Shown here piece by piece: positions 27,050-35,208 of a stretch of DNA of 64,000 nucleotides; the first letter of the stretch is position 1, and each line of letters begins with the position of its first letter. A model generated the notes under the pieces. That model saw nothing but the letters and a program-made list of their open reading frames with translations. It was not told the origin of the DNA and made no database searches. A program made the translations under genes and the position numbers. The DNA comes from Bacteroidota bacterium (GTDB lineage Bacteria > Bacteroidota > Bacteroidia > B-17B0 > Aurantibacillaceae): the NCBI GenBank assembly GCA_018267825.1, contig JAFDXR010000001.1, positions 296,286-360,285 of the forward strand. The letters are read 5' to 3'.

Positions 27050-28321
27050 TTGAATTTTCAGCATCAAATAGCCAAACGCATTCTCGATCAAAGATCGTAC
27101 AAAAATAAGGTCTCTAAACCTATTGTAAAAATCGGGATTATCGGAATTTCGCTTGGCGTAGCCGTTATGATCCTCACCATGGCTATTGTGACCGGGTTTC
27201 AGAAAGAAATCATCCGGAAAATCACCACATTCAGTCCGCACCTGCTCATCAATGATTATGACCTCAACAATTCGCTGGAAGCAAATCCTATAGAGCTGGA
27301 AACACCGGTTCTGAACCAGTTGCGCGCATTGCCCGGTGTGAAGCATGTACAGCCATTTGCCACCAAAAACGGCATCCTGAAAACAGAAACCGAAAACGAG
27401 GGTATTGTACTCAAGGGCATCAGTGCCGATTTCGATTGGTCGTTGTTAAAGCCCTACATTACCCGGGGAGAACCTTTAAAACTGAATGATACCGCCACCA
27501 GCAACAATATACTTGTATCGAAAACACTGGCGGATAAGCTTCACCTGAAAATGGGACAAAAGCTCCTGGTGTATTTCATGACCCGGAAAAAACAAACCGA
27601 TACTACCGAATACGGCGACAGTTACCAGGGTTATGAGCCCCGTGAACGTTCTTTTAAAATTACCGGCATCTACAATACAGGCTTTGCCGATTTTGATAAA
27701 AACCTGGTGTTTGTTGACCTGAACCAGGTCCGTAAGCTCAACTACTGGGGCCCGAAACAGGTGGCCGGTTATGAAATTTACCTTAATGATTTTAAGACCA
27801 TCGACGCCGAAACCGAAGTCGTGAACGACCTGGTAGGTTATAACTATACCGTGAGTTCCGTGAAAAACACACAGGCCAACATTTTCTCGTGGCTGAGTAT
27901 GGTTGATGTCAATGCCATCATCATTATTGCCCTCATGGCACTTGTGGCGGCTATCAATATGATCTCGGCCCTGCTGATTCTTATCCTGGAACGCACCAAT
28001 ATGGTGGGGATTCTCAAGGCCCTTGGCATGAACAACCAGGCCCTGCGGGGTGTTTTTCTGAATGTTTCATTCAATATGCTGTTGCGGGGCCTTATCTATG
28101 GAAATATAGCCGGCATTGGCCTCTGCTTCCTGCAGCTTTACCTGAAACCGTTTACGCTGAACCCCGAAACGTATTACCTCGATTATGTACCTATCAATTT
28201 CAGCCTGCTGCATGTTATCCTGATCAATGCAGGTACTATTCTCTTCTGCCTGCTCATGATGTTTTTACCGACAATTATTCTCACACGGATCACACCGATC
28301 AAAGCTATTCGCTTTAGCTGA
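27050..28321 (+). CDS. LolE/MacB-like ABC transporter permease (FtsX domain)
   Basis: A 423-residue inner-membrane permease of the LolCE type: first membrane helix at IGIIGISLGVAVMILTMAIV, a periplasmic MacB-like domain of ~230 residues, then three C-terminal helices with the FtsX motif (MVGILKALGMNNQALRGVFL). Such proteins extract lipoproteins towards the outer membrane with a LolD ATPase, not encoded nearby. The start is set at TTG (LNFQHQIAKRIL), matching the usual family N-terminus. An upstream TTG at 27017 would overlap namZ and the -7-like box. Confidence 0.85.
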   Translation: MNFQHQIAKRILDQRSYKNKVSKPIVKIGIIGISLGVAVMILTMAIVTGFQKEIIRKITTFSPHLLINDYDLNNSLEANPIELETPVLNQLRALPGVKHVQPFATKNGILKTETENEGIVLKGISADFDWSLLKPYITRGEPLKLNDTATSNNILVSKTLADKLHLKMGQKLLVYFMTRKKQTDTTEYGDSYQGYEPRERSFKITGIYNTGFADFDKNLVFVDLNQVRKLNYWGPKQVAGYEIYLNDFKTIDAETEVVNDLVGYNYTVSSVKNTQANIFSWLSMVDVNAIIIIALMALVAAINMISALLILILERTNMVGILKALGMNNQALRGVFLNVSFNMLLRGLIYGNIAGIGLCFLQLYLKPFTLNPETYYLDYVPINFSLLHVILINAGTILFCLLMMFLPTIILTRITPIKAIRFS

Positions 28322-28390
28322 AACCGCTGCATCACGCATAAAATTTTGTTAATTCAGTTTAACCGGACCGGCATTCATCCCTAATAATCG

Positions 28391-28398
28391 TATCTTTG
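28391..28398 (+). promoter_or_regulatory. -7 box for the 28404 envelope protein
   Basis: TATCTTTG is an exact TAnnTTTG match only 5 nt before the ATG at 28404, so the transcript would start at or next to the start codon. Confidence 0.5.
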
Positions 28399-28403
28399 TT
28401 TTG

Positions 28404-28955
28404 ATGCGTAAGCTCTCTTTTTTAATTGCCTTTGTATTGTGCGGACTCATGGGGTTCAGCCAGTACAATCTTGCTCCATTCCGCCCCGATACAAGCAATG
28501 CATTCCCCCGCTTTATAGATCGCGTGTACTATGGCGGCAATATTGGATTATGGGTCGGTAACCCTACCTATATCAATGCCTCTCCCATGATTGGGATAAA
28601 GGTTTCACGAAATTTTTCGATGGGTGGTACATTTACCTATAATTATTACCAGCAGAAATATGCCGGGGTCAAATACAGTAATTACATCTATGGCATGGGG
28701 CCTTTTGTGCGTTACAGAGTCATGGAAAATCTCTTTGTACAGGCACAATGGGATCATTTGAGTGTGCTTAATCCCAATTCTATTTTACCCAACGACAGAG
28801 CCTGGGTCGATAATCTCCTGATTGGTGGTGGTTACCGGCAACCCTTTAATGATTACGGCAGTTTTGTTATCATGGGATTCTGGAACCTGAATCAGACACC
28901 GCTTTCGCCGTATCCCAATCCGATTATCCAGATGGGTTTCAACATGCGTTTCTGA
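28404..28955 (+). CDS. Predicted outer-membrane beta-barrel protein, unknown
   Basis: A 183-residue protein with a signal peptide (MRKLSFLIAFVLCGLMGFSQ) and about eight alternating amphipathic strands, for example FSMGGTFTYNYYQQ, MGPFVRYRVME and LFVQAQWDHLSV. It ends in aromatic MGFNMRF, a C-terminal Phe typical of outer-membrane barrels. No known family recognised. It has its own promoter with almost no leader. The convergent PyrR-like gene ends 8 bp away. Confidence 0.7.
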   Translation: MRKLSFLIAFVLCGLMGFSQYNLAPFRPDTSNAFPRFIDRVYYGGNIGLWVGNPTYINASPMIGIKVSRNFSMGGTFTYNYYQQKYAGVKYSNYIYGMGPFVRYRVMENLFVQAQWDHLSVLNPNSILPNDRAWVDNLLIGGGYRQPFNDYGSFVIMGFWNLNQTPLSPYPNPIIQMGFNMRF

Positions 28956-28962
28956 GACCTGG

Positions 28963-29466
28963 TTAAACGAGGTAAACCGCTTCTTTTCCTTTTTTAGAAA
29001 AGTCTGTATCAATACGTTCCTGCAGGGTCGTGGATAATGAGAGCCCGACAAAATCGGCTTTTACCGCGTAGCGTGTGTGGCTGCGATCTACAAGTACCAA
29101 TGTATTCAGTCGTTTCACGGGTTTATCCAGGAAAAGTTTCACGGCATAAATGAGTGTTTTACCGCTGTTCAGTACATCATCTACCAGAACCACCGGTTTA
29201 TTATTAAAGTCTTTCTCCTCAAAATTAACACGGGGCTCGGCGGCCCATGGATTTTCTTTATCCATGGTGATTTTACCCACTTTTATATTCAGCGGCGAAA
29301 TGGTTCCCAGGATAGCGGCAATACGCTCTGCAACCTTATATCCGTTGCCATCGATACCTGCAATGAAAATGTTTTTTTCTTTGAAATTGGTCTCGTAAAT
29401 CTCATAGGCCATGCGGTTCAGTTTCTGACTGATTTGTTCCGCACTCAGTATTTTAGTGTTTGCCAT
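28963..29466 (-). CDS. PyrR-like phosphoribosyltransferase
   Basis: A 167-residue type I phosphoribosyltransferase. The PRPP-binding loop is VVLVDDVLNSGKTL, and the family-specific DRSHTRYAVKADFVGLSL stretch resembles PyrR (uracil phosphoribosyltransferase/attenuator). GIDGNGYKVAERIA is the pyrophosphate loop. PyrR proteins in Bacteroidota are rarely shown to regulate, so the role could be only base salvage. It is last in a six-gene leftward operon and overlaps the NlpC/P60 gene by 14 bp. Confidence 0.75.
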   Translation of the reverse strand: MANTKILSAEQISQKLNRMAYEIYETNFKEKNIFIAGIDGNGYKVAERIAAILGTISPLNIKVGKITMDKENPWAAEPRVNFEEKDFNNKPVVLVDDVLNSGKTLIYAVKLFLDKPVKRLNTLVLVDRSHTRYAVKADFVGLSLSTTLQERIDTDFSKKGKEAVYLV

Positions 29467-29944
29467 AACCGGGTCTTAATCTTCCACCACTAAAGTAGTA
29501 TTTTTTATAATAAGGTTCGTCGAGGTCGCTGATTATTACACCCGACTTCACACTGGCATGGGCCATTTTCTGCTTGCCCAGGTAGACACCCACATGAGAA
29601 ATACGTCCTTTTTTAATTTTAAAAAACAACAAATCTCCTTCCTGCAGACTGTCTTTGGCTACGGGTGTTACAAGGGTCCACATATCGCGCGAACCGCCGC
29701 CCATTTCGATGCAAAATGCTTCCTTATACAATACCTGCGAAAATCCGCTGCAATCTATTCCTTTTTTGCTGTTGCCTGCATAGCGGTACCGCGTTCCCAG
29801 CCAATCGCAGGTGGTGTAAAACAATACGGGATTTTGTACACTATCGATGTTGAAGCCATATTTCGCCAAACGCTCAGCACAAGTATTCTGGGCCTTTCCA
29901 GACAGCCAGAGCAGCGCGATTATGAGGCCGCAAACAATCCTCAT
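29453..29944 (-). CDS. NlpC/P60-family cell-wall peptidase (C40)
   Basis: A 163-residue secreted endopeptidase. A signal peptide (ending SGKAQ) precedes a compact NlpC/P60 domain with catalytic Cys65 (KKGIDCSGF), His117 (ISHVGVYLG) and a third polar residue, His129 (KMAHASV). It should cut the gamma-D-Glu-diamino-acid bond in stem peptides. It overlaps the TPMT-like gene by 4 bp upstream and the PyrR-like gene downstream, so translation is probably coupled. Confidence 0.88.
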   Translation of the reverse strand: MRIVCGLIIALLWLSGKAQNTCAERLAKYGFNIDSVQNPVLFYTTCDWLGTRYRYAGNSKKGIDCSGFSQVLYKEAFCIEMGGGSRDMWTLVTPVAKDSLQEGDLLFFKIKKGRISHVGVYLGKQKMAHASVKSGVIISDLDEPYYKKYYFSGGRLRPGYGKH

Positions 29945-30525
29945 GGTTTCCGTTCCAGTACCATGAACAACTCTTTGCTGTCACGGGGTTTGATGGAGTT
30001 GTAACAGGCTTCGAAATGTTTGTATGTAAAGTATGGATCAAAATAACGCTGATACTCTTCACGGTTCCCGCCGAATGGCGGATGGTCTGCATTCATGGGA
30101 TTATCGAACAGGAGGCCCGCCAGTGTTCCTCCGGGTTTCAGGAGTTCGTGCATATGGGTTGCATAGGCCTCACGCAAGGATGGATTGAGCGCACAGAAAA
30201 AGGTCTGCTCTATAATGAGGTCATACTGCCCCCGGTGTTTAAAAAAATCTTCATGGTGCAGATTCTCTTTTGGGAATGCCGGATATTTTGCAGCAAACTG
30301 TTTCAGTGGTTCTTCAGCGAAATCGAGGATATGTACACGCGTGAAGCCGTTCTCAAAAAGGTAAGCTGCCTCGTAGGCATTGCCGGCACCCGGAATCAGG
30401 ATCTCCAGGTTTTTATTATTGAGCTGGTCAAAATAGTTTTTCAGCGGTGTAGATACAGAACCTATATCCCAGCCAAAATCATCGGTGAGGTAGCGTTTGT
30501 TCCAGTATTCGGCATTCAGATTCAT
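29941..30525 (-). CDS. TPMT-family SAM-dependent methyltransferase
   Basis: A 194-residue class I methyltransferase of the thiopurine S-methyltransferase-like family. Motif I is ILIPGAGNAYEAAYL, preceded by the family's FGWDIGSVSTPLKNYF. The acidic end of strand 2 (HILDFAEEPL) should bind the ribose of SAM. The natural substrate is unknown; relatives methylate thiols, selenium compounds or halides. It starts 4 bp after the 544-residue secreted protein and overlaps the next gene. Confidence 0.82.
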   Translation of the reverse strand: MNLNAEYWNKRYLTDDFGWDIGSVSTPLKNYFDQLNNKNLEILIPGAGNAYEAAYLFENGFTRVHILDFAEEPLKQFAAKYPAFPKENLHHEDFFKHRGQYDLIIEQTFFCALNPSLREAYATHMHELLKPGGTLAGLLFDNPMNADHPPFGGNREEYQRYFDPYFTYKHFEACYNSIKPRDSKELFMVLERKP

Positions 30526-30529
30526 TTGT

Positions 30530-32164
30530 TTATTTTTTTTCTTTTATAAGCGCAAATTTCACATGTCCCCTGCCATCAAGCTCGGTCAGGAAACCTGGAA
30601 AAACACCCGAAATTCCTAACGAAGGTTCTATGCAAACCTCATCAGGAGCATCGTTTGTAAACAAAAGTTGCCTATAAATTTGACCGGCCGGGTTTACAGT
30701 ATAGCATACTACATGAGAGCCTCTTATTTTATTTACTTCGTTCAGTTCTTTCTTCTTTTTCCCGTCGATAATAGCTGTTGTTTTTTTATCCTCCAGGAAC
30801 ATCACTCTCAACAAATCATTTATAACAAAACAGGAATAACCAATTCCGCCATTCACCGTGCATTTAGGCAAAAGAGCTCTACCTGTTAACTTCAGATCTT
30901 TATCAAATACTAAAACGACAAGTTCTCTTCTCCGATCCGTTGTTTTAGCGGTATTAGAAGCCATAGATACATTGCCATTTGGAGAAACACCATTAATACT
31001 ATAATACTCAACCAACTGCGAGATTTCTGCAACTACATATGTATAGTCCTGAATTTTCAGGATATTATTTACCTGAAATTTCACAGGAGCTATCTGTGTA
31101 TTTTTTTTCAGGTTTTGTAATGTCTCAACTGCACTGGCAAACGCAGAATCCATTCCTATAGTTCCCTCTGATTCAACCTTCAGGTTATTTGCATCAATGT
31201 TCTTCAGAAAGACATCATACTCGCCCACATCCTCTTTAACTCCGGAAATCAGTATATGTGCATCATCGCTTTGTATCGCATTCCAATTACTGATTGAATG
31301 ACTTGGAAACCGAATGTTCAGAAAATCAATATTTTCATTTTGATGACGTATACACCCCAATGTTATATTGGAATTATCTTCAAATCCCATATATGTATCA
31401 CCGGCATTGTTAACGAATATCATTTTTTGAAATACCTCACTTCCCTCAAAGCTATATCCCGCCTTCCGGGTGGTTGGTGTATATTTTGTGGCTAATTTCA
31501 GCTTTTCACCATCATAATCAGAATTCAGTGTTTTTGAATAAACCAAATTCATATTTCTCGTTTCAAAACAGCTGATCCTGTATTTATTCTCATAGAGTTT
31601 CTTATTTTCCCCTTTTATCTCAGATTCAATGGTGGTTATAATCAATTTCGTACTATCCGGCGATAGTGTCATAACATAATCCATAAAATGAGATTTATCC
31701 ATTTCCAGATTATATGTGTCCAGTACCTTCGGATTATTGATACGTCCCGTAGTCGTATTAATCTCCTGAAAACTCAGAACATTTGTCTTCTTCAACGGAT
31801 CATAATTTTGTGTAAATAAATAGAAATGATTGCTGGCTAATAACGGGTAATATATTTTACGGCTCCTTAAGTCAACTATTTTGTCGAGATCATCTTCCTG
31901 ATTCAAATCAATCTTGTACAAAAATGCCAGAGTGCTTTTATCATATTTATCGTAATACAGCATTGGCATGAAAACAGTGCCCAGATTAGTCTTCATGATC
32001 TTATATTCCAACCGTTCCACATAAAACCCATTATGATCCTGACCTATAAATTTTGTAAATTCATAATTGCTCTTATCGGCCAGATTGCCAAAAGAAATTT
32101 CAAGTTCATTCTGAGAAAAAAAAGTAAAAGGGAGTAAGGTTAAAAACAAGAACAGATTTTTCAT
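30530..32164 (-). CDS. Secreted protein of unknown function
   Basis: A 544-residue protein that I cannot assign. A signal peptide (MKNLFLFLTLLPFTFFSQ) is followed by strand-rich sequence with beta-propeller-like spacing, such as SHFMDYVMTLSPDSTKLIIT, and IQSDDAHILISGV. There is no T9SS tail, lipobox or catalytic motif. It is AT-richer in codon choice than the adjacent methyltransferase. It sits between the MFS and methyltransferase genes (1 and 4 bp gaps), so it belongs to the operon from 34633. A periplasmic or outer-membrane location is likely. Confidence 0.65.
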   Translation of the reverse strand: MKNLFLFLTLLPFTFFSQNELEISFGNLADKSNYEFTKFIGQDHNGFYVERLEYKIMKTNLGTVFMPMLYYDKYDKSTLAFLYKIDLNQEDDLDKIVDLRSRKIYYPLLASNHFYLFTQNYDPLKKTNVLSFQEINTTTGRINNPKVLDTYNLEMDKSHFMDYVMTLSPDSTKLIITTIESEIKGENKKLYENKYRISCFETRNMNLVYSKTLNSDYDGEKLKLATKYTPTTRKAGYSFEGSEVFQKMIFVNNAGDTYMGFEDNSNITLGCIRHQNENIDFLNIRFPSHSISNWNAIQSDDAHILISGVKEDVGEYDVFLKNIDANNLKVESEGTIGMDSAFASAVETLQNLKKNTQIAPVKFQVNNILKIQDYTYVVAEISQLVEYYSINGVSPNGNVSMASNTAKTTDRRRELVVLVFDKDLKLTGRALLPKCTVNGGIGYSCFVINDLLRVMFLEDKKTTAIIDGKKKKELNEVNKIRGSHVVCYTVNPAGQIYRQLLFTNDAPDEVCIEPSLGISGVFPGFLTELDGRGHVKFALIKEKK

Positions 32165-32165
32165 A

Positions 32166-33524
32166 TTATTCTGATACGTGGCGTTTTTTCAGTAACGGTA
32201 ATATCAACACAAATCCGAGAATGAAAAATACAATAAGCGACAATACAGATTGTCTCATGCCTCCCATTGCCTGGCTGATTAATCCAAAAGAAATAGTACC
32301 GATAATCATCCCTAATTTTTCAACCACATCGTAAAAGCTGAAGTAGGCTGTATGATCATCTCGTTCGGGCAGGTATTTGGAATAGGTAGAACGCGACAGT
32401 GCCTGCACACCACCCATGACAAGGCCCACAGAGGCTGCCACAATATAAAACTGGATCGGCTTGTAAACCACAAAATAAGTAAATACACATATCCCTATCC
32501 AGAACAGAATAGCAATGATGAGCCCTTTAATGTTCCCTAATTTGCGCGATAAAAAAGAAAAGAGGTATGATCCTGCAATACCCAGGAACTGGATCAGGAG
32601 GATGCTGACGATCAGTGAATTTGTTTTTGCCTTTTCAGCAGCTTCACCGGTACCCCAGTCAATTTCATTACGTGCAAATAAAACCGCCACAACCATAACT
32701 GTTTGAACACCCATATTGTAGAAGAAATACGAAGATAAAAACTGTTTCAATGATTTGCGGTGTTTCAGATCCTTTAGCACAGATCTTAACTCAATAAATC
32801 CTTTGGATAAAATATTTTTCTTCTCACCATGTGCCTTGTGTGCTGTATTAGGCAATATACGGAAGGTATACTGCGCGAAACCCAGCCACCACAAACCGGT
32901 AAGCAAAAATGAATATTTTACCCTGAAAAAGCCTGTAGTAACCAAAACGCCGTCAACTACTTTTTCTTCATATTTAAAAGCAATAATTCCAATCAGACAA
33001 ATAATAAGCAGCAGGGAGCTTCCGAAATATCCGCGTGCAAAGCCTTTGGCACTTACCTTATCCTGCATGTCTTCGGTTGCAATCTCGGGCAGATACGAAT
33101 TATAATAAACCAGGCTCCCCCAGAAACCTATTGTGGCGGTAATAAACGGGATAAAACTCAATTCCAGATTCTTTTTATCGAAGAAGTAAAGACACATACA
33201 GGACAATGAACCGAGGTAACAGAAAAACTGGAGAAATCGTTTTTTATTTCCAAGGTAATCGGCAATACCGCTGAGCACAGGCACTATCAATACAACAATG
33301 CTCAGGGCAAAGGCATACACAAACGAATAGATATTCTGATTTTCGAACTGCATGCCCAGGAAACTCACATTGTGGCTGGTGATGACTCCTGCGGCATCTT
33401 TGGTCACAGTTACCGCATCGTAAAAATTCGGAAAAATAGCCGAGGTGATTACCAGCGGAAACACTGAATTGGCCCAGTCGTAAAACGTCCAGGCATTGAT
33501 TGTTTTTTTATTATTTTTTTCCAT
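32166..33524 (-). CDS. UMF1-type MFS transporter (Atg22-like)
   Basis: A 452-residue membrane protein with about 12 helices. The start, INAWTFYDWANSVFPLVITS, is the signature of the UMF1/Atg22-like branch of the major facilitator superfamily, and the second half carries the matching GGVQALSRSTYSKYLPE motif. Eukaryotic Atg22 exports amino acids from vacuoles; bacterial substrates are unknown. It lies 17 bp after the OmpA-like gene. Confidence 0.87.
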   Translation of the reverse strand: MEKNNKKTINAWTFYDWANSVFPLVITSAIFPNFYDAVTVTKDAAGVITSHNVSFLGMQFENQNIYSFVYAFALSIVVLIVPVLSGIADYLGNKKRFLQFFCYLGSLSCMCLYFFDKKNLELSFIPFITATIGFWGSLVYYNSYLPEIATEDMQDKVSAKGFARGYFGSSLLLIICLIGIIAFKYEEKVVDGVLVTTGFFRVKYSFLLTGLWWLGFAQYTFRILPNTAHKAHGEKKNILSKGFIELRSVLKDLKHRKSLKQFLSSYFFYNMGVQTVMVVAVLFARNEIDWGTGEAAEKAKTNSLIVSILLIQFLGIAGSYLFSFLSRKLGNIKGLIIAILFWIGICVFTYFVVYKPIQFYIVAASVGLVMGGVQALSRSTYSKYLPERDDHTAYFSFYDVVEKLGMIIGTISFGLISQAMGGMRQSVLSLIVFFILGFVLILPLLKKRHVSE

Positions 33525-33541
33525 GAAATGGTAGTGGTTAA

Positions 33542-34633
33542 TTAGTTTTTGATGATCTCAAACTCTACGCGGCGGTTCCTGGCTTTACCGTCTTCAGTAT
33601 CATTGCTGGCCACCGGGAAATTACTGCCGAAACCTTTAAAGTACATTTTATTCTGTGCTCCTTTTTTAATGAGGTATTCAAACACCTCGCGGGCCCGGAG
33701 TTCCGAAAGTTTCTGGTTCTTGGCTTTGGAGCCACTGTTATCGGAGTGGCCGTTGATCCGGATCTCCATCTGCGGGTGATGGATCAGGTACTGTGCCAGT
33801 TTATTGAGCTCAGCATACGATTCGGGCAACAGGTAATAACGGCCGTTTTCAAAGAAAATATTTTTGAGCTGTACCTTCTCCCCTACTTTTATATCGGTTT
33901 TCACTTCGAGTACAGAGTCTTCATCGGCCACAAAGGAACCCACAATTTCCACTTTAACCTTTTGCTCAGGCTCCCTGGCTTTCATCAGTGAAATATCATC
34001 CACAAAATAATAAGCCTCTTTAAAGCCTAGTTTGAAAACGTTGATGCGGGTCATGTCTTTCCCCACACGTGGCATAAAATTACCAATGGTGATATATTTT
34101 TCTCCGCCATCGGCCTGGTAACGCCCCCGGATTTTAAACCACTGGTAGCCATTAATGAAACTGCCTTTTTTACAAACGGAGTCTATAATGCAGGTTTTTA
34201 TGGCATCACCCTGGCTTTTGTAGCCCGCTTTGCTGAAAAGCACACCAAATGACTTGAGGCTGGCATTGCTCCAGAAAGCCAGTCGTACATACATTTCGAA
34301 CTCATATACAGTGCCCCTGTGCAGGGCATCGGCAAGCTTTACCTGGAGAAACTCCTTGTATTTTTTCTGAAAACGAAGCCCGGCGTAACAATTGCCGCTG
34401 TGAGCGCCTTTATCGCGGGTGGTATCGTTGCTGATAGGCTCCTGGTAATAATCCACGCTGGCTATTTGCTGCCATGGGATAGCCTGGCGGATACTGGCCG
34501 ATTTTTTACGATAGTTCTCAAAACTACCGTTCGGGACGAGGTTTTTCCGCACATCATCGGTGCCGGTGGTCTGGCCTGACACCAAAACAGGCAGAAAAAA
34601 GAGCAGATATATAGAGATTTTAGCTAAATTCAT
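33542..34633 (-). CDS. OmpA-family outer-membrane/periplasmic protein
   Basis: A 363-residue protein with a signal peptide (MNLAKISIYLLFFLPVLVSG). The N-terminal half resembles a carbohydrate-binding-like beta sandwich (LVPNGSFENYR, FKEAYYFVDDISLMK). The last ~120 residues are an OmpA C-terminal domain that binds peptidoglycan: IFFENGRYYLLPESYAEL, then INGHSDNSGSKAKNQ with RARE, and RRVEFEIIKN. The upstream ATG at 34648 overlaps the -7 box, so the internal ATG is chosen. It leads a six-gene operon. Confidence 0.85.
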   Translation of the reverse strand: MNLAKISIYLLFFLPVLVSGQTTGTDDVRKNLVPNGSFENYRKKSASIRQAIPWQQIASVDYYQEPISNDTTRDKGAHSGNCYAGLRFQKKYKEFLQVKLADALHRGTVYEFEMYVRLAFWSNASLKSFGVLFSKAGYKSQGDAIKTCIIDSVCKKGSFINGYQWFKIRGRYQADGGEKYITIGNFMPRVGKDMTRINVFKLGFKEAYYFVDDISLMKAREPEQKVKVEIVGSFVADEDSVLEVKTDIKVGEKVQLKNIFFENGRYYLLPESYAELNKLAQYLIHHPQMEIRINGHSDNSGSKAKNQKLSELRAREVFEYLIKKGAQNKMYFKGFGSNFPVASNDTEDGKARNRRVEFEIIKN

Positions 34634-34645
34634 CAGTAATTGTGG

Positions 34646-34653
34646 CAAAAATA
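34646..34653 (-). promoter_or_regulatory. -7 box for six-gene operon 34633-28963
   Basis: The reverse strand reads TATTTTTG, an exact TAnnTTTG match 12 nt before the ATG at 34633. Confidence 0.5.
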
Positions 34654-34691
34654 GGGTTTAGAAGGAATTAGCTAAATATTTATTATGAACA

Positions 34692-34721
34692 TTTGTAAAT
34701 AATAAAAAAGTTGTATATTTG
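34692..34721 (+). promoter_or_regulatory. rpsT promoter with -33 and -7 boxes
   Basis: TTTG (34692-34695), an 18-nt spacer and TATATTTG (34714-34721) make the most complete Bacteroidota promoter in the window. It is 36 nt before the rpsT ATG. Confidence 0.75.
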
Positions 34722-34757
34722 CAGTCCAATTTTGAAAACGACTAATTATTAAAGATA

Positions 34758-35015
34758 ATGGCAAATCACAAGTCAGCAATTAAAAGAATCAGAGCTAATA
34801 ACGCTAAGCGTTTACATAACCGCTATTATGCCAAAACAGCAAGAACAGCTGTAAAGAAATTACGTGGCACAACGGATAAAAAAGAAGCTACCACTATGTT
34901 ACCTAAAATTGTAGCTATGCTTGATAAATTAGCTAAGAAAAATGTGATTCACAAAAACAAAGCGTCTAACCTGAAGTCAAAACTGACTAAACGGGTGAAT
35001 GCTTTGGCAAAATAA
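34758..35015 (+). CDS. rpsT: Ribosomal protein S20
   Basis: An 85-residue, strongly basic protein. [21 protein letters not shown] is the S20 N-terminus (given here as its first 21 residues minus none needed beyond [11 protein letters not shown]), and [19 protein letters not shown] is the conserved C-terminal helix. It binds 16S rRNA early in 30S assembly. Codons are of the highly expressed type (TTA Leu, GCT Ala). It has a full promoter and its own terminator. Confidence 0.97.
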   Translation: MANHKSAIKRIRANNAKRLHNRYYAKTARTAVKKLRGTTDKKEATTMLPKIVAMLDKLAKKNVIHKNKASNLKSKLTKRVNALAK

Positions 35016-35042
35016 TTACCGGGCAACCCCGATAGGCAAAAA

Positions 35043-35071
35043 AAAAATCCTGCAGGCTGCGGGATTTTTTT
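35043..35071 (+). terminator. rpsT terminator
   Basis: A stem of AATCCTGCA and TGCGGGATT around a GGC loop, with flanking A and T runs; one G-T wobble. The T-run covers 35065-35071. Confidence 0.75.
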
Positions 35072-35168
35072 CATTTATACCCGTCGTGGTTATCATTTGC
35101 AGATAAATGCAAAACCTCAATAAATTTGCTATAATTTAAGCATACAGGATATATTTATAATATTTTTA

Positions 35169-35176
35169 TATATTTG
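35169..35176 (+). promoter_or_regulatory. -7 box for the 35209 lipoprotein
   Basis: TATATTTG is an exact TAnnTTTG match, 32 nt before the ATG. No -33 TTTG is present at the usual spacing. Confidence 0.55.
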
Positions 35177-35208
35177 TCGGAAATTGTAAACATCATCCCA
35201 ATTAAAAT

